A stretch of DNA of 26,671 nt from the NCBI GenBank assembly GCA_002406115.1, contig DHNC01000007.1, forward strand, positions 1-26,671. Reading direction: 5' to 3'. Shown piece by piece: positions 13,262 through 21,920 of the stretch. The DNA comes from Christensenella sp. UBA4626. GTDB taxonomy: Bacteria; Bacillota; Clostridia; Christensenellales; UBA1242. The first letter of the stretch is position 1. Every line of letters starts with the position of its first letter. Below the pieces are notes generated by a model. The model was not told the origin of the DNA, did no database searches, and saw nothing but the letters and a program-made list of their open reading frames with translations. The position numbers were made by a program, and so were the translations under genes.

Positions 13262-14623
13262 ATGAATTATATTCAAATCGTTGATTTAATCTTTGGTGTC
13301 ATTTTTGGCATATTCGGTGCCATGACCGTTCACTTTGTTTTCTTTTCTATTGTAGGTTTATTTACTAAAAAGAAATTTCCAAAAGCAAAAGTTCAACACA
13401 AGTATGGAATTATTATTCCAGCCCGTAACGAAGAGGCTGTCGTTGGAAACTTGATTAAAAGTGTTTATAAAAACAATTACCCACAAGACAAACTTCAAGT
13501 TTTTGTTATCGCTCACAATTGTACAGACAAGACCGCTCAAATCGCAAGAGATTTAGGTGCAACAGTTTATGAGTACAACAATCCTAATGAATGCACAATG
13601 GGTTATGCTTTCAGATATTTGTTTGACCAAATAAAGAAAGATTATGGTGTGCAAAATTATGACGGATTCTTCCTTTTCAATGCTGACAATATTTTGGACG
13701 CCAACTATTTTGAAAAGATGAACGATGCTTTTGACGCAACCGAAGGCAAAAGTGTTATTACATCATTCAGAAATTCCAAAAACTTTGGCACAAATATGAT
13801 TTCTGGTATGTATGGCTTATACTTCATGTCTGGCTGTCTGTTGGAAAGTCGTGGCCGTACTGCATTGGGTTGTTCAACACGTGTGCAAGGCACTGGTTAT
13901 GTTATCAATTCAAAATTGGTAGAAAATGGTTGGCCTTATGTCACTCTCACTGAGGACTGGGAATTTACCGCAGACCAAGTTATAAATAACACAAAAATTG
14001 AATTTTGCGACGACGCTGTTTTCTACGACGAACAACCAACCACATTTAAAGTTATGTGGCGTCAAAGAGTTAGATGGTCACGTGGTCACTTGCTTGTATG
14101 TGTAACAAGATTTAAAGATTTAGTTAAAGCATTCTGGTCGCCAAAATATAGCCACCGCAACAAAGCGTCACTTTATGATATTTTCATTAACTGTATGCCT
14201 GTTTGCCTTGTGACATTTGGCGTTGGATTGTTGCAATTTATCACTTATCTGTTTGCTCCACTTGCCGGCATATCTTTTGGAACGGCAATGTTGCATTGGC
14301 TAAGAGGTTTTGGAGTTTCGCTTCTAATTTTCTATATATCATGTTTTGTTCAAGCAATTGTATTATTTATTGCTGAAAGGAAAAGAATTAAAGATGTTAA
14401 ATGGTGGAAGAAAATTTTGATGTGCTTTATTTGGCCATTATTCATTTTGATTCAATACCCAATGGACATCGTTGCACTTTTCCAAAAGAATGTGGGTTGG
14501 AAGGTTATTCCTCATACAGACACAACCACATTTGAAAATCTTAATAATATGGCTAACGAACACACTGTAAGTGCAGCAAATAACGGTGCCGTTGTTACTG
14601 AAAAAGAAAATAGTGAAATGTAA
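13262..14623 (+). CDS. Membrane family-2 glycosyltransferase
   Basis: 453 residues. TM helix at about 8-33, GT-A domain about 45-290 and C-terminal TM helices at about 310-345, 360-385 and 395-425. Motifs: PARNEE (53-58), NADN at 140-143 (metal-binding Asp), TED at 230-232 (catalytic base region) and QRVRW at 268-272 (Q-x-x-R-W), the processive beta-glycosyltransferase set found in cellulose, hyaluronan and poly-GlcNAc synthases. Product unknown. Start at 13262, with AGAGG upstream and not the ATG-less extension. Single gene with its own terminator. The 281-base gap before it holds no gene; a single TTATCCACA at 13089 is noted and rejected as an origin. Confidence 0.88.
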   Translation: MNYIQIVDLIFGVIFGIFGAMTVHFVFFSIVGLFTKKKFPKAKVQHKYGIIIPARNEEAVVGNLIKSVYKNNYPQDKLQVFVIAHNCTDKTAQIARDLGATVYEYNNPNECTMGYAFRYLFDQIKKDYGVQNYDGFFLFNADNILDANYFEKMNDAFDATEGKSVITSFRNSKNFGTNMISGMYGLYFMSGCLLESRGRTALGCSTRVQGTGYVINSKLVENGWPYVTLTEDWEFTADQVINNTKIEFCDDAVFYDEQPTTFKVMWRQRVRWSRGHLLVCVTRFKDLVKAFWSPKYSHRNKASLYDIFINCMPVCLVTFGVGLLQFITYLFAPLAGISFGTAMLHWLRGFGVSLLIFYISCFVQAIVLFIAERKRIKDVKWWKKILMCFIWPLFILIQYPMDIVALFQKNVGWKVIPHTDTTTFENLNNMANEHTVSAANNGAVVTEKENSEM

Positions 14624-14680
14624 ATTTGATTATATCGATGTGCTTTTGAATTTAATGAGATAGTATTTTATTATATGATT

Positions 14681-14710
14681 AAAAAAAGCGGACTGAACGT
14701 CCGTTTTTTT
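14681..14710. terminator. Bidirectional terminator after the GT2 gene
   Basis: CGGAC / GTCCG with flanking A7 and T7, giving a U-tract in both directions, between convergent GT2 and SDR genes. Confidence 0.8.
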
Positions 14711-14847
14711 ATGCTTGATAACAAAACATCACATTTGCAAAGCATATTTTTGCAGAATTTTTATTGCGGATATACTCAAAAGTCAGTGCTATGTTTGCAA
14801 ATAAATTGATTAAAAAACTTAAAAATGTTTTGGCTTAAATTTAAAAC

Positions 14848-15645
14848 TTATTTAGATTTTTTGTTGCCATATTTTTTGTTTAGTTTTTGTTGTTTAATCC
14901 AGATGTTCATAACGGCTTTTTTAGGCAACATATTCACCAATCGCACTTGACTGCGTGCAATAAAGCCATAGATTGACAATTCCTTGCCCTTTTTTGTGTC
15001 TTTAATTGCCTTGGCGATGACCTTTTCCGGCTGATACATCACTGCATATTTTGTTACAACTTCGCTTTTTGCTTTTGTTTTTAACGCACGGTCAAAGAAA
15101 GCGGTTTTTGTCCAGAATGGGCAAACGGTTGTGATGCTAATCCCGAAAGGTTTAAGTTCCTGATTTAACGCCCTAGAATAACTTATTACAAACGCTTTTG
15201 TTGCGCCATAAGTTGCAATGTATGGGATTGGTTGAAAGCCTGCCACAGAGGCGATGTTTGCGATTTTGCCGCCCTTTTGCATATATGGCAGGGTGAGTTC
15301 GGTCATTTTCAACAATGCTTTGCAGTTGAGGTCCACCATATTTGCGGACGCATTCACATCAATCTCATCAAATCTGCCAAATTTGCCAAAGCCAGATGCA
15401 TTTACAAGCCAATCCACCACCACGTCTTCGGCTTTCAACATTTCGGTGTATTTTTCAAAACTTTCTTCTTTTGTCAAATCCAAAGCGAGTGGTCTAAAAG
15501 GTGTTTTTATCTCACTTTTAACTTTTTCAAGCCCCTCTTTTTCAAGAGCGATGCCCCAAATTTCTTCAAACTGACCATCAAGTTGACGCACAAATTCTCT
15601 GCCCATGCCGGATGATGCCCCAGTGATAACTGCAATATGTTTCAT
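14848..15645 (-). CDS. Short-chain dehydrogenase/reductase
   Basis: 265 residues, Rossmann fold. Cofactor motif TGASSGMG at 8-15, NASG at 82-85, catalytic Ser133 (ANIASVAG) and Y146-x-x-x-K150 (YGATK). The sequence is closest in feel to the DltE/YqjQ-type SDRs that reduce ketones or aldehydes, with a basic C-terminal tail (KKYGNKKSK). The specific substrate cannot be read from the sequence. The ribosome site is AGGGGG before ATG 15645, and a TATAAT box lies about 22 bases upstream of the start. Confidence 0.9.
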   Translation of the reverse strand: MKHIAVITGASSGMGREFVRQLDGQFEEIWGIALEKEGLEKVKSEIKTPFRPLALDLTKEESFEKYTEMLKAEDVVVDWLVNASGFGKFGRFDEIDVNASANMVDLNCKALLKMTELTLPYMQKGGKIANIASVAGFQPIPYIATYGATKAFVISYSRALNQELKPFGISITTVCPFWTKTAFFDRALKTKAKSEVVTKYAVMYQPEKVIAKAIKDTKKGKELSIYGFIARSQVRLVNMLPKKAVMNIWIKQQKLNKKYGNKKSK

Positions 15646-15841
15646 ATTTCCCCCTATCTATTATACCCATAATATACCAAAAAAATTTTTCTTGCAAACA
15701 AAATCTTATTATTCCTTTTTGTTTGGATCAAATGTGAATATGATGTTTGCCGACAAAACCAACCGATAACGCAAAAAATAAAACGGACTGAACAAACCAA
15801 ATTGTTTAGCCAAAATTTGCAAACAATTTGTTATCCGGCAC

Positions 15842-15870
15842 TTGCTTTTTTTTTGCAATTGTGTTACAAT
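15842..15870 (+). promoter_or_regulatory. Promoter of the rpsF operon
   Basis: TTGCTT, 17 bp, TACAAT; transcription would start near 15877. Upstream, 15798-15830 forms a 10-bp hairpin (CAAATTGTTT/AAACAATTTG) of unknown role; the rest of 15646-15841 shows nothing else. Confidence 0.75.
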
Positions 15871-15876
15871 GCAGTC

Positions 15877-16008
15877 GTCAAGTTATTCGGCTGTGTAAAT
15901 TTTTAAAAATTTATCCACTAAACGTTTGCTGACACACAATTTTGGTGGTCGAACAAGATCAATATTGTGTCCTTACCCGCAAGGGTCATAGTCCATAAGG
16001 AGGTATAT
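15877..16008 (+). promoter_or_regulatory. Structured rpsF leader (candidate S6:S18 autoregulatory element)
   Basis: The ~130-nt leader holds a long stem, ACACAAT (within 15933-15941) pairing with ATTGTGT (about 15963-15969), with an inner TTGGT/ATCAA helix, then ACCC-GCAA-GGGT with a GNRA loop just before AAGGAGG. Firmicute rpsF mRNAs are known to carry a leader bound by the S6:S18 complex. The position and the presence of both rpsF and rpsR in the operon fit, but I have not matched the consensus. Confidence 0.5.
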
Positions 16009-16290
16009 ATGAACAATTACGAATTGATGTACATTATTCCTAGTCAATCAACCGATGAAGAAAAAGAAGCCCTTATTGCTTCTGTCAACGGCATGATTGA
16101 AAAAGATGGTGGCAAAATCGAGTCTGTTGAACGTGTTGGCAACAAAAAACTTGCTTACGCTATCGACAAAAAGCGTGAAGGTTATTATGTTCTTGTCAAC
16201 TTCACTGCTGATGCGAAAGTTCCAAACACACTCGGTGCATTGCTTTCAATCACAACTGGAATTATGAGATATATTATCGTTGCAAAATAA
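16009..16290 (+). CDS. rpsF: 30S ribosomal protein bS6
   Basis: 93 residues, full length (NNYELMYIIPSQ...KKLAYAIDKKREGYYVLVNF). Start set at 16009 by AAGGAGG. It binds 16S rRNA in the platform as a heterodimer with S18, encoded two genes downstream. Confidence 0.97.
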   Translation: MNNYELMYIIPSQSTDEEKEALIASVNGMIEKDGGKIESVERVGNKKLAYAIDKKREGYYVLVNFTADAKVPNTLGALLSITTGIMRYIIVAK

Positions 16291-16358
16291 TTTAAGCAAC
16301 ATAACCGCTTGTCAAACAAGCATTACTCAACTAATGCAATTTTATTTAAGGAGTAATT

Positions 16359-16778
16359 ATGAACAAAGTATTTTTAATTGGCAATTTAACCAGAGATCCT
16401 GAACTTAGCCAAACCCCAACAGGCGTTTCAGTTTGCCGTATTTCTATTGCAGTAAGCCGTAGATTTAGCAACGCAGAAGGCGGAAGAGAAACTGATTTCT
16501 TCAACGTAACTGCTTGGCGTGGCAACGCTGAAAATTGCGCAAAGTTCTTGAAAAAAGGCAATAAAGTTGCTGTTGCTGGTTCTATCCAAGTTAGAAATTA
16601 TGAACGTCAAGATGGCTCAAAAGGCACATCTGTTGATATCGTTGCTGATGAAGTGGAATTTTTATCTTCTCGTAACGATGGAAGTGAATCAAGTTCATCC
16701 GAAGGTGGCATAAGCGCAGGCAATACAAGCCCAGTTGCAGATTTGCAACCTATCAGCGATGATGATTTACCATTTTAG
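16359..16778 (+). CDS. ssb: Single-stranded DNA-binding protein
   Basis: 139 residues. OB-fold in 1-105 (MNKVFLIGNLTRDPEL, ETDFFNVTAWRGNAENC, VAVAGSIQVRNYE), a disordered Ser/Gly-rich linker, and the C-terminal tip DDDLPF that recruits DNA-repair partners. The ribosome site is AAGGAG. In the classical rpsF-ssb-rpsR order. Confidence 0.97.
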   Translation: MNKVFLIGNLTRDPELSQTPTGVSVCRISIAVSRRFSNAEGGRETDFFNVTAWRGNAENCAKFLKKGNKVAVAGSIQVRNYERQDGSKGTSVDIVADEVEFLSSRNDGSESSSSEGGISAGNTSPVADLQPISDDDLPF

Positions 16779-16802
16779 TTTTAAATATAAAGGAGAAATA
16801 TA

Positions 16803-17093
16803 ATGGCAGAAGAAATCAAAGAAGTTCAAGAGGCTGTTAAACCTCAAGAACAAAAGAAAAGGGTTTTCAAACCACACAATAAGCCTAAAAAACGTGTTTG
16901 TGTTTTCTGTGAAGACAAAAACTTGAAGTTTATTGATTATAAAGACGTAAACCGTCTTCGTAAATTTGTTACAGAAAAAGGTAAAATTTTACCTAGCCGT
17001 CAAACAGGTACATGTGCTCGTCACCAACGTGAATTGGCAGTTGCAATCAAACGTGCACGTAACATGGCTTTGTTACCATTCAGCGGTGACTAA
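16803..17093 (+). CDS. rpsR: 30S ribosomal protein bS18
   Basis: 96 residues: an extended charged N-terminus (1-28), then the conserved core (CVFCEDKNLKFIDYKDVNRL, GKILPSRQTGTCARHQR). CxxC at 33-36 and a further Cys suggest a zinc-binding (C+) type S18. AAGGAG ribosome site; 24 bases after ssb. Confidence 0.97.
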   Translation: MAEEIKEVQEAVKPQEQKKRVFKPHNKPKKRVCVFCEDKNLKFIDYKDVNRLRKFVTEKGKILPSRQTGTCARHQRELAVAIKRARNMALLPFSGD

Positions 17094-17133
17094 TTAAATT
17101 AAGCAACTGTCTAAATTGAATTTTGGAGGAATT

Positions 17134-17430
17134 ATGACAAATAAAGACATACAGGAAATTGAAAAGTTCGTTTCCATAAATTTTAATCATGCTAGGCAAT
17201 TGCATTTCGTATACCTTTACCAATACAATGAGTTTAAAAGTTTATACGAATCATACAAAACAAAATTTCCCACAAAAAGATTATACAATTTGGCACGCAT
17301 CCGTCTTGCAAAATTGGCAAAAGGCGGGTTAAACCAAGAGAACGAATTCTTTGTTGAAAACGAATTGTGCATCATCCTTGCAATTTTAAGTGATTGTAAC
17401 TTGACTTGTAATCATGAAATGGAAATGTAA
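17134..17430 (+). CDS. Small unknown protein at the end of the rpsF operon
   Basis: 98 residues, not recognised. Start at 17134 set by GGAGGA; an in-frame ATG at 17116 lacks a ribosome site. Helical, with a basic middle (YKTKFPTKRLYNLARIRLAK) and an acidic C-terminus with two Cys. It lies 40 bases after rpsR and before the operon terminator, so it is probably co-transcribed. Confidence 0.7.
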   Translation: MTNKDIQEIEKFVSINFNHARQLHFVYLYQYNEFKSLYESYKTKFPTKRLYNLARIRLAKLAKGGLNQENEFFVENELCIILAILSDCNLTCNHEMEM

Positions 17431-17440
17431 AAATCTAAAA

Positions 17441-17470
17441 AATGTACACTGAATTGTGTACATTTTTTTT
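17441..17470 (+). terminator. Terminator of the rpsF-ssb-rpsR operon
   Basis: AATGTACAC / GTGTACATT (9 bp, 6-base loop) running into a T tract. Confidence 0.88.
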
Positions 17471-17519
17471 GTGCGTTTTGATAATATTCTTTTTTCTCTT
17501 CAACAAAAATTAAAATCCT

Positions 17520-18632
17520 TTAATTGTTGCTTGAAGAATGTGATTTGCGCAAATATTCGTTAATAAACGGAGTAAGTTCGCCATCCATAACACTTGCAAC
17601 ATCGCTTGTTTCGTAGTCGGTGCGGTGGTCTTTAACCATAGTGTAAGGTTGGAAAACATAACTTCGGATTTGGCTGCCCCATTCAATGCGCTTTAAATCG
17701 CCCTTGATATTGTTTAAATTTTGGCGATGTTTTTCCTCTTCCAACGCCACAAGTTTGCTGGTCAAAATCTTCATCGCATTCTCTCTATTTTGCAATTGGC
17801 TGCGCTCGTTTTGGCAAGTGACCACAATGCCGGTTGGAATATGTGTTATTCTCACTGCTGTTTCCACTTTATTCACATTTTGTCCACCAGCCCCGCTGCT
17901 GCGATAGGTGTCAATACGCAAATCCTCGTTTTTAACTTTGACCTCTGTTTCCTTTGTGATTGCCGGCACAACCTCGACGGACGCAAAACTCGTATGCCTA
18001 CGTTTGTTGCTATCAAACGGACTTATGCGAACCAAGCGGTGCACGCCCATTTCGCCTTTAAGTTTGCCGTAAGCATATTCGCCTTTTATCCACATCACGA
18101 TGGTTTTAAGCCCAGCGTCATTGCCTTCGATTTTGTCCACAACCAAGCACTCAAAATTGTTTTTGCTTGCGTACATTTTGTACATCCTTGCAAGCATAAC
18201 AACCCAATCCTGTGCCTCTGTGCCACCTGCACCAGAGTGAATTGTTATGATTGCGTCGTTGTTGTCGTATTTTTCGTCCAGCAATGTCCTCACATTCAAT
18301 TCGTCAACCTTATCCTTCAACTCCAAAAGTTCGGTAAATGCCAAATTTAACATCTCAATGTCTGTTTCTGTTTCCAATTCTTTGACAGTTTTGATAAGTT
18401 CGGTTATCTGATTTTGCAAAGTTTGGATTTCGTTAAAAAGGTCCTGCAATGACTTGATTTCCTTGTTCGTTTGCATTGCGTAGTCAAGATTGTTCCAAAA
18501 AGTGAGTGATTCACGCTCTTTCATAAGAGTGGTTAACCTTGCACTCAATTCGTCCAAATGCAAACAACTTTTTGTAAGTTCAAACTTGTCCACCAAAGCG
18601 GACAATTCATCACCAATGTTTTCGATATTCAT
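17520..18632 (-). CDS. prfB: Peptide chain release factor 2
   Basis: 370 residues. Codon-recognition motif SPF at 204-206 (RISPFDSNKRR) identifies RF2 (UGA/UAA), with GGQ at 249-251 for peptide release; N-terminal coiled domain 1-115. The whole protein is in one frame from ATG 18632, so the programmed +1 frameshift (in-frame UGA near codon 25) that autoregulates RF2 in many bacteria is absent. There is no ribosome site; an extended -10 box (TGG-TATAAT) ends six bases before the ATG, so the mRNA is probably leaderless. Confidence 0.96.
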   Translation of the reverse strand: MNIENIGDELSALVDKFELTKSCLHLDELSARLTTLMKERESLTFWNNLDYAMQTNKEIKSLQDLFNEIQTLQNQITELIKTVKELETETDIEMLNLAFTELLELKDKVDELNVRTLLDEKYDNNDAIITIHSGAGGTEAQDWVVMLARMYKMYASKNNFECLVVDKIEGNDAGLKTIVMWIKGEYAYGKLKGEMGVHRLVRISPFDSNKRRHTSFASVEVVPAITKETEVKVKNEDLRIDTYRSSGAGGQNVNKVETAVRITHIPTGIVVTCQNERSQLQNRENAMKILTSKLVALEEEKHRQNLNNIKGDLKRIEWGSQIRSYVFQPYTMVKDHRTDYETSDVASVMDGELTPFINEYLRKSHSSSNN

Positions 18633-18638
18633 AATTTT

Positions 18639-18647
18639 ATTATACCA
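18639..18647 (-). promoter_or_regulatory. Extended -10 promoter of prfB (leaderless)
   Basis: TGG-TATAAT on the minus strand, then six bases, then ATG. The start point is expected at or next to the A of the ATG. No good -35 box. Confidence 0.6.
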
Positions 18648-18713
18648 TACAAAAAAGTTTTTTAAAAATATTTTGCGTGGGTTTTTTAATTGTAAAATTT
18701 TTGTGAATTTAGT

Positions 18714-19373
18714 TTATCTAATCTCTTTTAGCCAATCTGCAAGTGTTTTTAAAAGCAAATTGAATTTGTCAATGTTTTTGCTTTGATTTGTAATGCTGCA
18801 ATTTGTTTCTATTTGAATTGTCCAAATGTCAAAATTTTCAGCAAAGTAGCCACTAATTGTTTTTGTGGAAGCCTTGAATGGGAGGTCAACACTCAAATTA
18901 AAATTCTGTTTTAAGCGTTTTGTAAGTTTGTCAAACAAAATGGTGTTTTGTTTTATGTTGTTGCCAAAATTTATGCCCAAGTTTATGTCATAATTTCGCC
19001 AACTGGCAAGACCATGTAAATCTATAATATATTTTATTTTGCCGCTTTTTGCAAGTTTGCAAATAAATTTTCTATAATTGCAGTTTTCATCAAAATTGGC
19101 ATCGTCAAAATTGTTTTTTGTTTTAACAAGCAAATTGGAACCAGTTTCTTTTGCAAGAGCAATTCCAAGCGAAATTGTGCCAATTTCTGCAACTTTGTGC
19201 TTGCCCAATCTTGTTTGGCTCACACCATGCGGAACAGAAATTAAAATGTTGTTTTCTCCAGCAAAAAAAACAAAATCTTTTGTTTTGTTGTTTGCTAAAA
19301 TGTCTTTTCTTAATTCCGTTACTTTGTTAAAACTTAAATTTTTCATATTGTAATGATACAAAAAACATTCCAT
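18714..19373 (-). CDS. N-formylglutamate amidohydrolase-like protein
   Basis: 219 residues. ISVPHG (about 46-51) and IIDLHG (about 116-121) match the metal-binding segments of the FGase family (zinc hydrolases releasing formate or an acyl group from amides), with a conserved-looking IQIETNCS near the C-terminus. The substrate is uncertain. No ribosome site at ATG 19373 or at the in-frame ATG 19346. TTGAAC-16-TAAATT upstream puts the start within a few bases of 19373, so I keep that start. It is divergent from tsaD. Confidence 0.7.
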   Translation of the reverse strand: MECFLYHYNMKNLSFNKVTELRKDILANNKTKDFVFFAGENNILISVPHGVSQTRLGKHKVAEIGTISLGIALAKETGSNLLVKTKNNFDDANFDENCNYRKFICKLAKSGKIKYIIDLHGLASWRNYDINLGINFGNNIKQNTILFDKLTKRLKQNFNLSVDLPFKASTKTISGYFAENFDIWTIQIETNCSITNQSKNIDKFNLLLKTLADWLKEIR

Positions 19374-19449
19374 TTAGGCAATCTAATTTAAATCTGTTTT
19401 TAATTTGTTCAAGAAAATTTCAACTAAATATACACAAAATCCACAAATG

Positions 19450-19458
19450 TGCTATAAT
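19450..19458 (+). promoter_or_regulatory. Extended -10 promoter of tsaD (leaderless)
   Basis: TGC-TATAAT, six bases, then ATG 19465; no ribosome site can fit on the mRNA. Confidence 0.65.
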
Positions 19459-19464
19459 ACCCAT

Positions 19465-20502
19465 ATGAAAAAAGATTTAAAGGTTTTGGCAATTGAATCA
19501 AGTTGCGATGAAACAAGTTGTGCTGTTGTGGTTGACGGCAGAACTTGTCTTTCCAACATTGTTTCCAGCCAAATTGACATTCACACATTGTTTGGTGGGG
19601 TTGTGCCAGAAGTTGCAAGCCGCAATCATATCACGGCAATTGACAATGTTGTTAAATTAGCACTCGACCAAGCAAAATGCACCTTGGACGACATTGATGC
19701 AATTGCTGTAACTTATGGTGCTGGGCTGATTGGCTCGCTTTTGGTTGGTGTTAGTTACGCAAAAGCACTGGCTTATGCAACAAAAAAACCGCTTGTGGCA
19801 GTTAACCATATTTATGGGCACATCGCCGGAAATTATTTAACTTATCCAGAACTTAAACCACCTTTTATCTGCCTGATTGTAAGTGGCGGACATACTGCAA
19901 TTGTTAAAGTTGAAGATTATAATCATCACAGTTTGATTGGCACAACTTTGGACGACGCAGTTGGCGAATGTTTTGATAAAGTTGCCCGTGTGATTGGGCT
20001 TGGCTATCCGGGCGGCCCTAAGGTCAGCAAGTTGGCTGAATCGGGCAAGCCTTGCATTCAATTTGCAAAACAAAACGACAATTTAGGATACAATTTTAGT
20101 TTTAGCGGAAAAAAGACCGCTGTTATCAACTACATTCACAAACTTGAACAAGCTGGTGAACAAATCCCAAAAGCAGACATTTGCGCAAGTTTTGAACACT
20201 GGGCAGTGGACGAGTTGGTGGAAAAGACAATCAAGGCGTGCAAGCAATTTGGGATAAATCAAGTTGCCGTGGCGGGCGGTGTGAGTGCAAACAAATATTT
20301 GAGGCAACAAATGGATTTGAAATCCAAACTTAACGGCATTTCTTGCTATCTGCCACAAATGTCATATTGCACCGACAATGCTGCCATGATTGGTTCGGCA
20401 GGCTATTATGCTTATCTTGCAAATATCGGGATTGCAGATATGTCGCTTGCCCCAAATCCAAGCCTTGACTTGAATGATTATTTGTTAAAAAAAGAAGATT
20501 AG
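19465..20502 (+). CDS. tsaD: tRNA N6-threonylcarbamoyladenosine transferase TsaD
   Basis: 345 residues, normal length. ASKHA fold; motifs AIESSCDETS (9-18), the metal ligands of NHIYGHIAGN (H115, H119), LIVSGGHTAI, GECFDKVARVIGLGYPGGP and VAGGVSANKYLR. It transfers the threonylcarbamoyl group to A37 of ANN-reading tRNAs, with TsaB/TsaE encoded elsewhere. Start at 19465 by family alignment; the upstream in-frame ATGs lie before the -10 box. Confidence 0.96.
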   Translation: MKKDLKVLAIESSCDETSCAVVVDGRTCLSNIVSSQIDIHTLFGGVVPEVASRNHITAIDNVVKLALDQAKCTLDDIDAIAVTYGAGLIGSLLVGVSYAKALAYATKKPLVAVNHIYGHIAGNYLTYPELKPPFICLIVSGGHTAIVKVEDYNHHSLIGTTLDDAVGECFDKVARVIGLGYPGGPKVSKLAESGKPCIQFAKQNDNLGYNFSFSGKKTAVINYIHKLEQAGEQIPKADICASFEHWAVDELVEKTIKACKQFGINQVAVAGGVSANKYLRQQMDLKSKLNGISCYLPQMSYCTDNAAMIGSAGYYAYLANIGIADMSLAPNPSLDLNDYLLKKED

Positions 20503-20641
20503 CAATTTAACAAATCACCAAATTTTGACATACAAAAAAGATAACAACAAACAATAAATCAACACTAGAAAAATAAATGTCTAAAATTTGCCGCAACTTT
20601 TGACAAAACAAAAATTTGATGCAAAAAATGCAAACTTGTCT

Positions 20642-20670
20642 TTGACATAAATTGTTGAATTTTGTATAAT
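20642..20670 (+). promoter_or_regulatory. Consensus promoter of the YwaF-like gene
   Basis: Perfect TTGACA-17-TATAAT; start near 20677, 40 bases before the ATG. Confidence 0.85.
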
Positions 20671-20716
20671 TTATCCAAATTGTTTTTGACAAAAGCAATT
20701 AAAAGGACAAAATAAA

Positions 20717-21508
20717 ATGTTTTATGATAATTTTACGCCTGACCAGGTTTGTGGAATGTTTACATTTTGGCATTTTATGGTGCTGATTATTTTTGCTATC
20801 GTCATGACACTTGCTTTGTATTTTTCACGCAAGATGACCCAACAACAATTCCATAAACTGATGGTCGTGGTTGCATTTTTAATAACTGGAATGGAAACGA
20901 TAAAAATCGCATTAAAAATTGCCAAACATTCCAACCTAAATGGCTGGGTTCCGTTATATTATTGCAGTCTGTTTATCTACGCAATTTGGTTTTCGCTCAG
21001 CAAACGTGACTTTGTGCGCAGAATGGGATATTCCTACCTAGTTTGTGGCGGGATTGTCGCCGCTGGTTGCTATATGCTTTTCCCAACCACATCCTTGCTC
21101 ATCTATCCGGTTTGGCATCCGTCATCAATTTATGGCTTTGTGTTCCACTGGTTTATGATGTACATCGGCATCATGGTCGCAGTTAAAGGATTGTACCAAC
21201 CAAAGGCAAAGGATTTTGTAAACTACCTTGTTTTCACCACTGCAGCAACAATTTTGGCTGTTATTATCAACAAAGCAACCGGCTCAAACCTTATGATTTT
21301 AAACTATCCATTCGGCTTGGATTTCTTGATGTGGGTCTACAATATTTCACCAGTTTTGTATATCCTTGTTGTGTATGTCGCTCAATCCATTTTGATGTAT
21401 TGGGGCGTGTTTGGAATTATTAAATTGATTTGCCACATTCACACAAAAAGACAAGCAAAAATCGAACTAAAGTACGAGGAAGATGAACCAAATCTGCACG
21501 AAATCTAA
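20717..21508 (+). CDS. YwaF/TIGR02206-like seven-helix membrane protein
   Basis: 263 residues with about seven hydrophobic helices (near 15-36, 47-66, 75-92, 100-122, 135-155, 165-182, 205-235). WVPLYYCSLFIYAIW resembles the L-P-L-H-x-C-S region of YwaF/TMEM164-type proteins, with Cys kept (YYCS) but the His replaced by Tyr. Function in bacteria is not settled. Ribosome site AAAAGGA before ATG 20717. Confidence 0.7.
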   Translation: MFYDNFTPDQVCGMFTFWHFMVLIIFAIVMTLALYFSRKMTQQQFHKLMVVVAFLITGMETIKIALKIAKHSNLNGWVPLYYCSLFIYAIWFSLSKRDFVRRMGYSYLVCGGIVAAGCYMLFPTTSLLIYPVWHPSSIYGFVFHWFMMYIGIMVAVKGLYQPKAKDFVNYLVFTTAATILAVIINKATGSNLMILNYPFGLDFLMWVYNISPVLYILVVYVAQSILMYWGVFGIIKLICHIHTKRQAKIELKYEEDEPNLHEI

Positions 21509-21534
21509 AATTGCTGTGCTCGCAAACTTTAATT

Positions 21535-21682
21535 GCGTCCATAGTGTTTTGAGATAGTTTACTACTGTCCCCAATTCCCTTTGCGTCCATAGTGTCTTTG
21601 AGATATATTCCACTATGTTCGCTTGTTCCTTTGCGTCCATAGTGTCTTTGAGATATATTCCACTATGTTCGCTTGTTCCTTT
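21535..21682 (+). repeat. 48-50-bp tandem repeats mimicking the tRNA-Arg 5' end
   Basis: Units start at 21535, 21583 and 21633, and the tRNA starts at 21683 (periods 48, 50, 50). Each unit opens with GCGTCCATAGTG, the exact first 12 bases of the tRNA. Units two and three are identical over 50 bases; unit one is diverged. Within a unit CATAGTG pairs with CACTATG (7 bp), sequestering the mimic. No promoter could be placed with confidence between 21509 and 21535. Confidence 0.9.
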
Positions 21683-21757
21683 GCGTCCATAGTGAAATGG
21701 ATATCACATAAGTCTTCGGAACTTAGATTTCGGGTTCGAGCCCTGATGGACGCACCA
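21683..21757 (+). tRNA. tRNA-Arg(TCG)
   Basis: 75 nt with encoded CCA. Acceptor GCGTCCA/TGGACGC, anticodon arm TAAGT-CTTCGGA-ACTTA gives TCG, T-loop TTCGAGC. Confidence 0.93.
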
Positions 21758-21813
21758 AGTGTAATAAACCAATTTGTTATGTGAACTTGCAAATTTGGTT
21801 TGCTTTGAAAATG

Positions 21814-21843
21814 AAAAAAGCCTTATCATAAAGGCTTTTTTTA
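21814..21843. terminator. Bidirectional terminator between tRNA-Arg and metK
   Basis: AAAAAAGCCTT / AAGGCTTTTTT (6-base loop), with U-tracts on both strands. Confidence 0.85.
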
Positions 21844-21920
21844 AATCTATATTAACTTTGCAATATAATAATTGTATTCCATTATTCAATTTTGACGATG
21901 AATAAGTGAAAATTTTGATG

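Noticed and set aside
21535..21757. CRISPR-like array
   Set aside because: The repeats are contiguous tandem units without variable spacers, and they copy the tRNA start.
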